Shown in pieces: positions 15,163-23,261 of a stretch of 64,000 nucleotides of DNA. Made by a program: the position numbers and the translations under genes. Position 1 is the stretch's first letter, and the number at the start of each line of letters is the position of its first letter. The DNA comes from Paractinoplanes lichenicola (lineage in GTDB: Bacteria; Actinomycetota; Actinomycetes; Mycobacteriales; Micromonosporaceae). The stretch covers positions 1-64,000 of the forward strand of contig NZ_JAENHO010000011.1 in NCBI RefSeq assembly GCF_016785085.1. Direction: 5' to 3'. Below the pieces are notes generated by a model. That model was not told the origin of the DNA. It searched no databases and worked only from the letters and a program-made list of their open reading frames with translations.

Positions 15163-17679
15163 GTGCCAGCCGATCGATCGACGTCACTTCCCGACCCCGG
15201 CGTGGCCGGCTCGATCGACGGCCTCGTCCAGCAGTTGCGCCTGCTCAAGGTGTGGGCCGACGACCCGTCGTACGAGGCGATCGCCGCTCGCATCAACCAG
15301 AGCCGGCGCGAGCAGACGAGCCGGGCCACCGTCGCCGACTGCTTCAAGCCCGGCCGGCGGCGGCTGCGGGCCGACCTGGTGGTAGCGATCGTGCAGGCCC
15401 TGCACCCGGACGGCGGCTACGTCGCGCAGTGGCGGCAGGCGCTGCGCACGGTCGGCGGGGCGACCAGGGCGGCGGCCCAGGTGCGGGTGCGCGACGCCCT
15501 GCCGCCGGAGCTGCCCGGCTTCACCGGCCGGGCCGCGGAGCTCGACCGGTTGCTGGAGCCCGGCCGGGTGGCGGCGATCGAGGGCATGGCCGGGATCGGC
15601 AAGACCCAGCTGGCCCTGCAGGCGGCGCACCACCTGGTTCGGCGCGAACGCTTCGACCGGGTGTTCTTCGTCGACCTGCGGGGCTTCCACCCCGATCCGG
15701 GCCAGCCACCGGCCGAGCCGACCGCCGTCCTGGACGGCCTGCTGCGGCTGCTCGAGGTGCCCGGCTCGAAGATTCCGCACGATCCGGGGGCCCGGGCCGA
15801 GCTCTGCCGCGAGCGCATGGCGGGCCTGCGCGCCTTGGTGCTGCTGGACAACGCGGCCGGAGCCGACCAGGTCCGGCCCTTGCTGCCGGGCACGCCGGGC
15901 AGCCGGGTGCTGGTCACCAGCCGCTCCCCCATGGCCGGTCTGCGCCCGTCCGTGCAGCTGACCGTCGGCGTGTTCAGCGCCGATGAGGCCCGGCAGTTCC
16001 TCAAGAGCGCCACCGCCGGCGTCGAGGCCGGCGAGGACCCGGCCGCGGCGACCCGCATCGCGGAACGCTGCGGCCACCTGCCTCTCGCGCTCGGGCTCGT
16101 GGCCAGCCACATGCGCGCCACACCCGGCTGGACCCTGACCGATCACGCCGACCGGCTCGACGAGCGGCACCGCGACCGGCGGCTGGAAAGCGGTGTCGAA
16201 CTCGCCCTCGACCTGTCGTACCGGCATCTCGATCCTGGCCTGCGCCGGCTGCTGCGGCTGCTGGCCCTGCACCCCGGGGCCGATCTCGAGCCGTACGCGG
16301 TCGCGGCGCTGCTCGGCGCCGGCACCGGCACCGCCCGCGAGCACCTCGACCACCTGCGGGGCGACCACCTGCTGCAGGCCGGGGCGCCGGGCCGGTTCCT
16401 GTTCCACGATCTCGTCCGCGCGTACGCCTCGGTTCGCGCCCACGAGGAGGACCGCCCGGCCGAGCGCCGGGACGCGCTGACCCGCCTGTTCGACCATTAC
16501 CTGGCCACCGCGGCCGCGGCCATGGACCTGATGCGCCCGGCCGAGGCCCACCTGCGGCCACCGGCCGCGCCGGCCGGCACCCCGTCCCCGGCACTGGCCG
16601 ACGCCGACGCCGCCCGCGCCTGGCTCGACGCGGAACGCCACAACCTGGTCGCGGCGGCCACGCACGACCGGCCGGGGCACACGATCCGGCTGGCCCGCAC
16701 CCTGCACCGCTATCTGACCGAGGGCCACGACAGCGACGCCGTGATCGTGCACTCCCACGCCGTCCAGGTGGCCGCGCGCATCGGCGACGTGGCCGGCGAG
16801 GCGCACGCCCTGCGCGACCTCGCCTCGGCCTGTCTGGGACTGGACCGCTACGACGAGGCGGACGAGCACCTGCGGTCCGCGCTGGAGCTGTTCCGCCAGG
16901 TCGACGACCCCGGCGGCCAGGCCCGCACGCTCAACAACCTCGGCATCGCGGCCGACCACGCCGGGCGCTGGCCCGAGGCCACCGAGCACTTCGCCGCCGC
17001 GCTGGCGCTGTTCCGGCGGGCCGACGACCCCACCAGCGAGGCCCGTACGCTCAACAACCTGGCCTTCCTCGAGGGGCTGCTGGGCCGCGGCGACGCCGCC
17101 GTCGAGCACTATTCGCAGGCCCTGGCGCTGGTGCGGCGGGCCGGCGACCGGATCGGCGAGTCCAGCGCGCTGAGCGGCCTCGGCCTGGCCGAGGCGCGGT
17201 GCGGCCGGCTCGAGCCCGCCGCCGAGCATCTGCGGCTGGCCCTGACCCTGGCCCGGGAGCTCGGTCACCGGGCGTTGGAGGCCGACGCGCTGGAGTCGCT
17301 GGGCGTGCTGGCCCAGCGCCTCGACCGGCTCGACGAGGCCGCCACCCGGCACCGGCAGGCGTTGGCCATCTATCGGGACGTCGGCTACAAGTACAGCGAG
17401 GCCTGGTCGCTCAACGGCCTGGGCGAGACCGCCCAGGCCGCCGGTCGCCCGGCCGAGGCCTTGAACCACCACGCCGCCGCCCGAGCCATCGCCGTCGAGA
17501 TCGGCGTCTCGGAACAGCAGGCCCGCGCGGACGCCGGCCTGGGCCACGCCCACCACACCCTGGGCGACCTCGACGAGGCCCGCGGACATTGGGAGCGGGC
17601 CGCATCCCGCTACGCCGCGCTGGGCATGCCCGAGGCCGGCGAGATCCGGCGCGCGATCGCCGATGCCGCCCACCGCTGA
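15163..17679 (+). CDS. HTH / NB-ARC / TPR regulatory ATPase
   Basis: About 838 residues. The N-terminal 80 residues resemble a helix-turn-helix (SYEAIAARINQSRREQTSRA). An NB-ARC domain follows: P-loop EGMAGIGKTQLA, Walker B-like RALVLLDN, and RCGHLPLALGLVA, the GLPL equivalent. The last 350 residues are eight or so TPR repeats (LNNLGIAADHAGRWPEA type). This is the AfsR/GutR-like STAND layout without a SARP domain. The start is uncertain; GTG 15163 follows GAGAG, with ATG 15136 or 15097 also possible. Many actinobacterial members are signal-responsive regulators with no known ligand. Confidence 0.8.
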   Translation: MPADRSTSLPDPGVAGSIDGLVQQLRLLKVWADDPSYEAIAARINQSRREQTSRATVADCFKPGRRRLRADLVVAIVQALHPDGGYVAQWRQALRTVGGATRAAAQVRVRDALPPELPGFTGRAAELDRLLEPGRVAAIEGMAGIGKTQLALQAAHHLVRRERFDRVFFVDLRGFHPDPGQPPAEPTAVLDGLLRLLEVPGSKIPHDPGARAELCRERMAGLRALVLLDNAAGADQVRPLLPGTPGSRVLVTSRSPMAGLRPSVQLTVGVFSADEARQFLKSATAGVEAGEDPAAATRIAERCGHLPLALGLVASHMRATPGWTLTDHADRLDERHRDRRLESGVELALDLSYRHLDPGLRRLLRLLALHPGADLEPYAVAALLGAGTGTAREHLDHLRGDHLLQAGAPGRFLFHDLVRAYASVRAHEEDRPAERRDALTRLFDHYLATAAAAMDLMRPAEAHLRPPAAPAGTPSPALADADAARAWLDAERHNLVAAATHDRPGHTIRLARTLHRYLTEGHDSDAVIVHSHAVQVAARIGDVAGEAHALRDLASACLGLDRYDEADEHLRSALELFRQVDDPGGQARTLNNLGIAADHAGRWPEATEHFAAALALFRRADDPTSEARTLNNLAFLEGLLGRGDAAVEHYSQALALVRRAGDRIGESSALSGLGLAEARCGRLEPAAEHLRLALTLARELGHRALEADALESLGVLAQRLDRLDEAATRHRQALAIYRDVGYKYSEAWSLNGLGETAQAAGRPAEALNHHAAARAIAVEIGVSEQQARADAGLGHAHHTLGDLDEARGHWERAASRYAALGMPEAGEIRRAIADAAHR

Positions 17680-17705
17680 AGCGGCGAGCGGCATCCCCGC
17701 GACGA

Positions 17706-18686
17706 TCAGACGGCGGTACGCGGGGTCAGGCGGCTCGCGGCCGGCACCGGGGACGGGAAGCCCAGCACCGCCAGCTTGCCCCGGACCTGGTTCTCGGCCT
17801 GGCAGTCGGTGGTGCAGGCCGTCGGCGGGTTGGCCACCTCGGTGGCGTCCTCGCCGGTGACCATGCCCATGCGGCCGCCCGAGGCGACGTCCCAGATCGA
17901 CGTGGCGCCGCAGTGGTCGCGGGTTTCGGTCAGGCCCAACGTGTTCGTGAAGTCGGGACCACAGGCAGGTTCGAGCACGCGCGTGGCGACCTGGGCGCTG
18001 TCGCGCAGGACCAGGCGGGGGGCCGTGTCGCTGGCGATGTTGACGCGCGGGGTCACCCGGACGCAGGCGGGGCCGGCCGGGCCGGTCGTGACCGAGGTGC
18101 ATTCGGAGCCGAGGAATTGGCCGAGGCGGGCGCGGAAGTTCGGGTTGTCGTAGTAGAAGGTGGTGTCGGCCAGGGTGTGGGTGATCCGGGTGGCGGTGCC
18201 GTCGCCGCGGGCGGGTTCCATCTGGAAGATGCCGCCCTGGGCGCAGTCCTTGGCCTGGATCTTCATGCTGAGACCACCGGGGCCCGTACGGGAGATGACC
18301 ATGTCCTCGTCGCGCAGCTCGAGGCTGATCGCGCTGCTCAAAGCCAGACCGCGGTGGTCGGGGACCTTGCTCGCGAAAACAGGGGTGAAAGAGCCACCGG
18401 TCATGTCGCCGGCGTTGGCGGCGCCCGTGAAGGCGTAGTCGTACAGGGCGAAGGTGGCCGGGTCGACGGTGAAGCGGGTGTACTTGCCCTGCACGGTGAA
18501 CCGGCCGGCGGGCGCGGCGACCGTACCCCGGAAGCGGTCCTTGGTGCCGGTCTTGCCGAGGACGGTATAGCTGCCCCCGATGCAGAACTTGCTGCTGGCG
18601 GCCTGGGCGGCGGGCTGGGCCGCGACGACCGCGAGCGGCACCACGGCCAGGGCGGCCAGGGCCGCGAACGTGCGCTTGATTGACAT
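17706..18686 (-). CDS. Secreted protein of unknown function
   Basis: A protein of about 326 residues with a clear signal peptide (KRTFAALAALAVVPLAVVAAQPAAQA). The mature protein is beta-rich and contains seven or eight cysteines, mostly in the second half. No catalytic motif is visible and I do not recognise the family. ATG at 18686 is used; an ATG three codons upstream is possible. It converges on the NB-ARC regulator with 26 bp between stops. Confidence 0.7.
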   Translation of the reverse strand: MSIKRTFAALAALAVVPLAVVAAQPAAQAASSKFCIGGSYTVLGKTGTKDRFRGTVAAPAGRFTVQGKYTRFTVDPATFALYDYAFTGAANAGDMTGGSFTPVFASKVPDHRGLALSSAISLELRDEDMVISRTGPGGLSMKIQAKDCAQGGIFQMEPARGDGTATRITHTLADTTFYYDNPNFRARLGQFLGSECTSVTTGPAGPACVRVTPRVNIASDTAPRLVLRDSAQVATRVLEPACGPDFTNTLGLTETRDHCGATSIWDVASGGRMGMVTGEDATEVANPPTACTTDCQAENQVRGKLAVLGFPSPVPAASRLTPRTAV

Positions 18687-18733
18687 GCGAAGCACTTTCG
18701 CGGCCCGGCGCCTAAGACCGGGTTAAAGCGGCG

Positions 18734-20131
18734 CTAAAAGACCCGGTCGATGAACGTCGCCACGGAGAGCACCCCGAAGAGCGCGAACGACCAGATCAAA
18801 GCCCCCAGCCGTACGCCCCGGACGCGGATCGGCGCGGGCAGGATCCGCCGGTTGATCAGGATGAGCAGGGCGGAGTAGATGAACATCATGAATCCGCCGA
18901 CGACGGCCGAGATGATCAGCAGGACGATCGGCTGGTCGAACCCGGCCACCAGCACCACGATGCCGATCGCGACCAGCCCCCAGACCAGGCCGGCGTAGAC
19001 CTTGCTCTCGTCGGCGCCCCGGGCGTACGAGGTCTTGATGACGTCGGCGGCCAGCCGGCTGGTGTAGTCGACGATGCCGAGCGCGGCCGCGAAGAGCGAG
19101 AACGCGCCGATGATCCAGAACAGGTACTGGAACCAGGAGCCGACCCGGTCGGCCAGCACCTGACCCTCGATCTCGAGGAAGCCGATGCTGTTCTCCAGGC
19201 CCTCGCGGCCGAAGACGGTGGAGTACGCCAGCAGCGAGGTGAACAGGATCGTCACGAAGGTGATGAGCACGAACGTGGTCAGCTGCTCGATGTTGGCGAA
19301 CTTCCACCAGCCCCGCCAGCGGCGCAGGTTCTCCTCCGTCGGCTCGAACACGTAGCCCGTGCTGGGGGCGGCTTCCGACTGCCCGGTCACCGGGCTGACG
19401 AGCCTGGGGGCGTACGTGCCCATGCCGTAACCCTTGTCGCGGATCCAGTTGGACTGCACCAGATTCTGCCCTCCCCCGGCCCCGGCGAAGGCCAGCGCGC
19501 CGAGCAGCAGCGCGAAGCCGAGCTCGTCGATGGGCAGCCGCGGCCGGGTCACGACGTCGGGCAGGTCGCTCCACGCCGACGCGCCGACCGCGAAGATGGC
19601 CGCCACGACGAAGAACGTGAGCACGGCGGCGACCTTGAGCATCTGCGCCCGCTCCAGGGCCACGTAGACGACCGGGGCCAGGGTCAGGATCAGGCCGATG
19701 GCGGTCAGCATGCACACCGCGATCACGGTCTTGTTGCCGCCGAAGATGTACGTCGTGAGGGTGGCCGAGCTGGTCGCCCAGCCGGGCCACAGGTTCGCGA
19801 AGTAGGTCAGGACCGCGAAGAACAGGCCCCAGTGCCGCCAGTAGCGGCTGAACCCGGTGAGCGCCGTCTCGCCGGTGGCCAGGGTGTAGCGCTCGATCTC
19901 CATGTTGAGGAAGTACTGGGTGATCAGCCCGACCAGCGCGGCCCAGACGAAGACCAGGCCGACCTGCGAGGCGATGTACGGGAACAGCACGAACTCGCCG
20001 GAGGCCAGGCCGACCCCGGCGGCGATGATGCCGGGGCCGATGAGCTTGCCGTAGCGGCGGGGCTCGTCGGGCAGCTCGCGGATCTCGGGTGCGGGCAGAT
20101 AGCGGGTCGGGAAGGCGTCGGTGGTCGCCAC
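18734..20131 (-). CDS. Nramp-related divalent-metal transporter lacking the DPGN motif
   Basis: A 465-residue membrane protein with about 11 helices of the Nramp/APC fold. The first helix reads GPGIIAAGVGLASGEFVLFPYIASQVG where classical Nramp proteins have GPGFL...DPGN; the metal-binding Asp and Asn are replaced by ASGE. The sixth helix region (LLLGALAFAGAGGGQNLVQSNW) also lacks the usual A/MPHN-type motif. This is a distinct clade of Nramp-like proteins in several phyla; the substrate is not known and may not be Mn2+ or Fe2+. It is divergent from the secreted PA14 protein gene. Confidence 0.75.
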   Translation of the reverse strand: MATTDAFPTRYLPAPEIRELPDEPRRYGKLIGPGIIAAGVGLASGEFVLFPYIASQVGLVFVWAALVGLITQYFLNMEIERYTLATGETALTGFSRYWRHWGLFFAVLTYFANLWPGWATSSATLTTYIFGGNKTVIAVCMLTAIGLILTLAPVVYVALERAQMLKVAAVLTFFVVAAIFAVGASAWSDLPDVVTRPRLPIDELGFALLLGALAFAGAGGGQNLVQSNWIRDKGYGMGTYAPRLVSPVTGQSEAAPSTGYVFEPTEENLRRWRGWWKFANIEQLTTFVLITFVTILFTSLLAYSTVFGREGLENSIGFLEIEGQVLADRVGSWFQYLFWIIGAFSLFAAALGIVDYTSRLAADVIKTSYARGADESKVYAGLVWGLVAIGIVVLVAGFDQPIVLLIISAVVGGFMMFIYSALLILINRRILPAPIRVRGVRLGALIWSFALFGVLSVATFIDRVF

Positions 20132-20231
20132 GGCCGCTCCTCACGGGATCTCCACCCTGGACAGTCCGGAACCGGCGTGTCAAGGCTCCCCCTACTTTCG
20201 GCTCGTACGGGAAAACTTTTGTCCAATCGAC

Positions 20232-20250
20232 GGAAAGCCATGGACTTTCC
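20232..20250. promoter_or_regulatory. Inverted repeat upstream of the PA14/DUF1080 gene
   Basis: GGAAAG (20232-20237) and CTTTCC (20245-20250) are an inverted repeat with a 7-base spacer, about 60 bp before the ATG at 20310 and 100 bp before the divergent transporter gene. It is a plausible operator for either gene; no regulator is adjacent. Confidence 0.3.
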
Positions 20251-20309
20251 AACGAAAGCAAACGAAGGTATTCACCACCCTGAATTCACGCGGTAACCCT
20301 GGAGTGCCG

Positions 20310-23261
20310 ATGAAACGTTTGTTCGTGGCCGCCCTGCTCGTCGGGACGTTCACCGCCGCGCCGGCCTACGCCGCCGCCGATCCGCCGCAGGAGCCGGGCG
20401 TCACCCTCCGGACGTACGACATCGGCCTGCCGATGAGCAAGGTCTGCGAGCTCAAGCCCAGCCAGACCCCCAATGTGGACAAGTTGATGACGAACATCGA
20501 CTGGTCCACCACCGAGCAGTTCGGGCTCAACGACAACTTCGTCACGCACGCGCTGGCCAACCTGACCGCGCCGGCCGCGGGGGCGTACACCTTCCGGCTG
20601 GTCAGCGACGACGGCTCCAAGCTCTACATCGACGACGCGCTCGTGGTCGACCACGACGGCCTGCACGACGTCGAGCCGCCCGGCGAGGGCACGGTCGAGC
20701 TGACCGCGGGCGTGCACAAGCTGCGCGTCGAGCACTTCGACAAGACCGGCGGCCAGCGGCTGACCCTGTCGTGGAAGACGCCGGGCGCGGGCGACTTCGA
20801 GGTCGTTCCCACGAGCGCGCTGACCACCGACGCCGGCGTCGTCCGGGTGACCGCGCCCGGCCAGAAGGAGTGCGCCGAGGGCACCGACGCGCCGGGTGAC
20901 GGCCTGCCGCTGAACGCCGTGAACCCGGGGTACACCCTGACGAACCTGCGCCCGCCGGGCTTCGAGCCCCAGGTCACGGGCATCGCGTGGCGGCCCGACG
21001 GCAAGATGCTGATCAGCACGTGGGGCGGCTCGGACAAGGTGCTGGGCGAGGTCTACCTGGTCTCCAACGTCACCGGCACGACCGGGCCGGAGAAGGTCAC
21101 GTACAAGAAGATCGCCGAAGGCCTCAAGGAGCCGATGGGCATCGCCGTCGTCGACGGCCTGGTCTACGTGTCGCAGAAGCACGAGCTGACCGAGCTCAAG
21201 GACACGAACTCCGACGACGTGCTCGACACCAAGCGCACGGTCGCGACGTGGCCCTTCGGCGGCAACTTCCACGAGTTCGCGTTCGGCCTGCTCTACAAGG
21301 GCGGCAACTTCTACATCAACCTGAGCGTCTCGATCAACCTGGGCGGCGCGACGACCGACCCGCAGCCGGTCGGCGGGCGCGGCACGCACATCGTGGTCAA
21401 CCGCAAGAGCGGCAAGGTCACCACGGTGGCGGGCGGCCTCCGTACGCCCAACGGCATCGGCTGGGGCGAGGGCGGCGACATCTACGTCACCGACAACCAG
21501 GGCGGCTGGCTCCCCTCCTCGAAGCTGCTCAAGATCTCCGAGGACGCGTTCTACAACCACTTCACCAACCCGGACGGCAAGTTCGACGCGAACCCCGTGA
21601 CGCGGCCGGTGCTGTGGATCCCGCAGAACCAGATCGGCAACTCCCCCAGCACGCCGGTGCTGCTCAAGTCGGGACCGTACAAGGGCCAGTTCGTGATCGG
21701 CGACGTCACGTACGGCGGGCTGCAGCGGGCCGCGCTGGAGACGGTGCACGGCGTCGAGCAGGGCGCGATCTTCCGGCACACGCAGGGTCTCGAGGCCGGT
21801 GTCAACCGGGTGTCGATCGGGCCGGACGGCGCGCTCTACGTCGGCGGGCTCGGCGCGGACGGCAACTGGGGCCAGGAGGGCAAGCTGCGGTTCGGACTGC
21901 AGAAGCTGTCTCCGAACGGCAAGAACGTCTTCGACATGAAGACGATGAAGGCCACCCAGACCGGCTTCAAGGTCGAATACACCAAGCCGCTCGCGGCCGC
22001 GACGATCGAGGGCCTCAAGGCGAAATACACCGTCGAGCAGTGGCGCTACGTCCCCACCGCGCAGTACGGCGGCCCGGAGGTCGACCGCGAGACGCTGACG
22101 GTGACCGACGCGAAGGTCTCGGGTGACAAGAAGACGGTGACCCTGACCGTCCCGGGGCTGCGCAAGGACCGGGTCGTGCACCTGCGCTCCCCGCGCCCCT
22201 TCGCGGCCGCCGACGGTGAGACGCTGTGGAGCACCGAGGCCTGGTACACGATGAACGAGAAGCCCGGCCCGCAGACCCAGCAGGTCTTCTACGAGGCCGA
22301 GGAGGGCAACCGGGAGGGCGGCGCGTCGCTGGCCACCGACCACCGCGGCTTCTCCGGCATCGGCTTCGTGGCCGGGTTCGGCTCGCTCAACGCGTCGACC
22401 ACCAACCATGTCACGGTCGACAAGGCCGGCGACTACAAGGTCGGCCTGCGTTACTCCAACGGCCCCAACCCGTTCAGCGGCACCAAGACGGTCAGCGTCT
22501 ACGTCAACAGCAAGAAGATCCGGCAGGTGTCGCTGCCGTCCACGGTCACGTGGGACGAGTGGGCGTCGGTCTACGAGACGCTCAAGCTCTCCAAGGGCGT
22601 CAACACCATCCAGTGGCGGGTCGACGCGTCCGACTCCGGGCACGTCAACCTCGACCAGATCAGCGTCCGCAAGCCCAGCACGCGGATCACGCTCTTCGAC
22701 GGCAACGGCCTCGACAACTGGCAGCACACCGACGGCCGGCGCCCGCAGTGGCCTTTTAAAGAAGGAGCCGCCACCGAGGTCTGCTGCGGTGACATCCGTA
22801 CGCTCGAGGCGTTCGGCGACTACAAGCTGCACGTCGAGTTCAAGGTGCCGCTGCTCCCGCCCGACGTGACCGGGCAGAACCGCGGCAACAGCGGCGTCTA
22901 CCAGCAGGAGCGCTACGAGATCCAGATCCTGGACTCGTACGGGGACACGACGCTCGACAACAACGAGGCGGGCGCGATCTACACGGTCAAGGCGCCCGAC
23001 GTGAACATGGCGACCGCCCCCGAGACGTGGCAGAAGTACGACATCACGTTCCGGGCGGCCCGCTACGACGAGGCCGGCGCCAAGACCGAGAACGCCCGAG
23101 TGACGGTGGTCTGGAACGGCACGACCGTCCAGAACAACGTCGAGATCCCGAACGGCACCGGCGGCAACATCCCGGAGGGCCCGGCCACCGGCGCCATCCG
23201 CCTGCAGGATCACGGCAACAAGGTGCAGTACCGCAACATCTGGATCGAGCCGGTCGCCTAG
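20310..23261 (+). CDS. Secreted PA14 / beta-propeller / CBM / DUF1080 multidomain protein
   Basis: 983 residues, with GGAG five bases before the ATG. Signal peptide 1-23 (AAPAYAAADP). PA14 domain about 60-165 (SDDGSKLYIDDALVVDHDG). A PQQ/GSDH-type beta-propeller about 210-600 (VTGIAWRPDGKML, TPNGIGWGEGGDIYVTDNQG). A CBM6/35-like domain about 660-790 (YEAEEGN start). A C-terminal DUF1080 (3-keto-disaccharide hydrolase/LamG-like) about 795-983 (LFDGNGLDNW, YEIQILDSYG). It should act outside the cell on oxidised or complex sugars; this is inferred from the domains. The stop shares CTAG with the convergent GGDEF-EAL gene. Confidence 0.85.
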   Translation: MKRLFVAALLVGTFTAAPAYAAADPPQEPGVTLRTYDIGLPMSKVCELKPSQTPNVDKLMTNIDWSTTEQFGLNDNFVTHALANLTAPAAGAYTFRLVSDDGSKLYIDDALVVDHDGLHDVEPPGEGTVELTAGVHKLRVEHFDKTGGQRLTLSWKTPGAGDFEVVPTSALTTDAGVVRVTAPGQKECAEGTDAPGDGLPLNAVNPGYTLTNLRPPGFEPQVTGIAWRPDGKMLISTWGGSDKVLGEVYLVSNVTGTTGPEKVTYKKIAEGLKEPMGIAVVDGLVYVSQKHELTELKDTNSDDVLDTKRTVATWPFGGNFHEFAFGLLYKGGNFYINLSVSINLGGATTDPQPVGGRGTHIVVNRKSGKVTTVAGGLRTPNGIGWGEGGDIYVTDNQGGWLPSSKLLKISEDAFYNHFTNPDGKFDANPVTRPVLWIPQNQIGNSPSTPVLLKSGPYKGQFVIGDVTYGGLQRAALETVHGVEQGAIFRHTQGLEAGVNRVSIGPDGALYVGGLGADGNWGQEGKLRFGLQKLSPNGKNVFDMKTMKATQTGFKVEYTKPLAAATIEGLKAKYTVEQWRYVPTAQYGGPEVDRETLTVTDAKVSGDKKTVTLTVPGLRKDRVVHLRSPRPFAAADGETLWSTEAWYTMNEKPGPQTQQVFYEAEEGNREGGASLATDHRGFSGIGFVAGFGSLNASTTNHVTVDKAGDYKVGLRYSNGPNPFSGTKTVSVYVNSKKIRQVSLPSTVTWDEWASVYETLKLSKGVNTIQWRVDASDSGHVNLDQISVRKPSTRITLFDGNGLDNWQHTDGRRPQWPFKEGAATEVCCGDIRTLEAFGDYKLHVEFKVPLLPPDVTGQNRGNSGVYQQERYEIQILDSYGDTTLDNNEAGAIYTVKAPDVNMATAPETWQKYDITFRAARYDEAGAKTENARVTVVWNGTTVQNNVEIPNGTGGNIPEGPATGAIRLQDHGNKVQYRNIWIEPVA

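Noticed and set aside
23258..23261. Shared CTAG stop codons of convergent genes
   Set aside because: A neat overlap but common where convergent genes abut; not evidence of special function.
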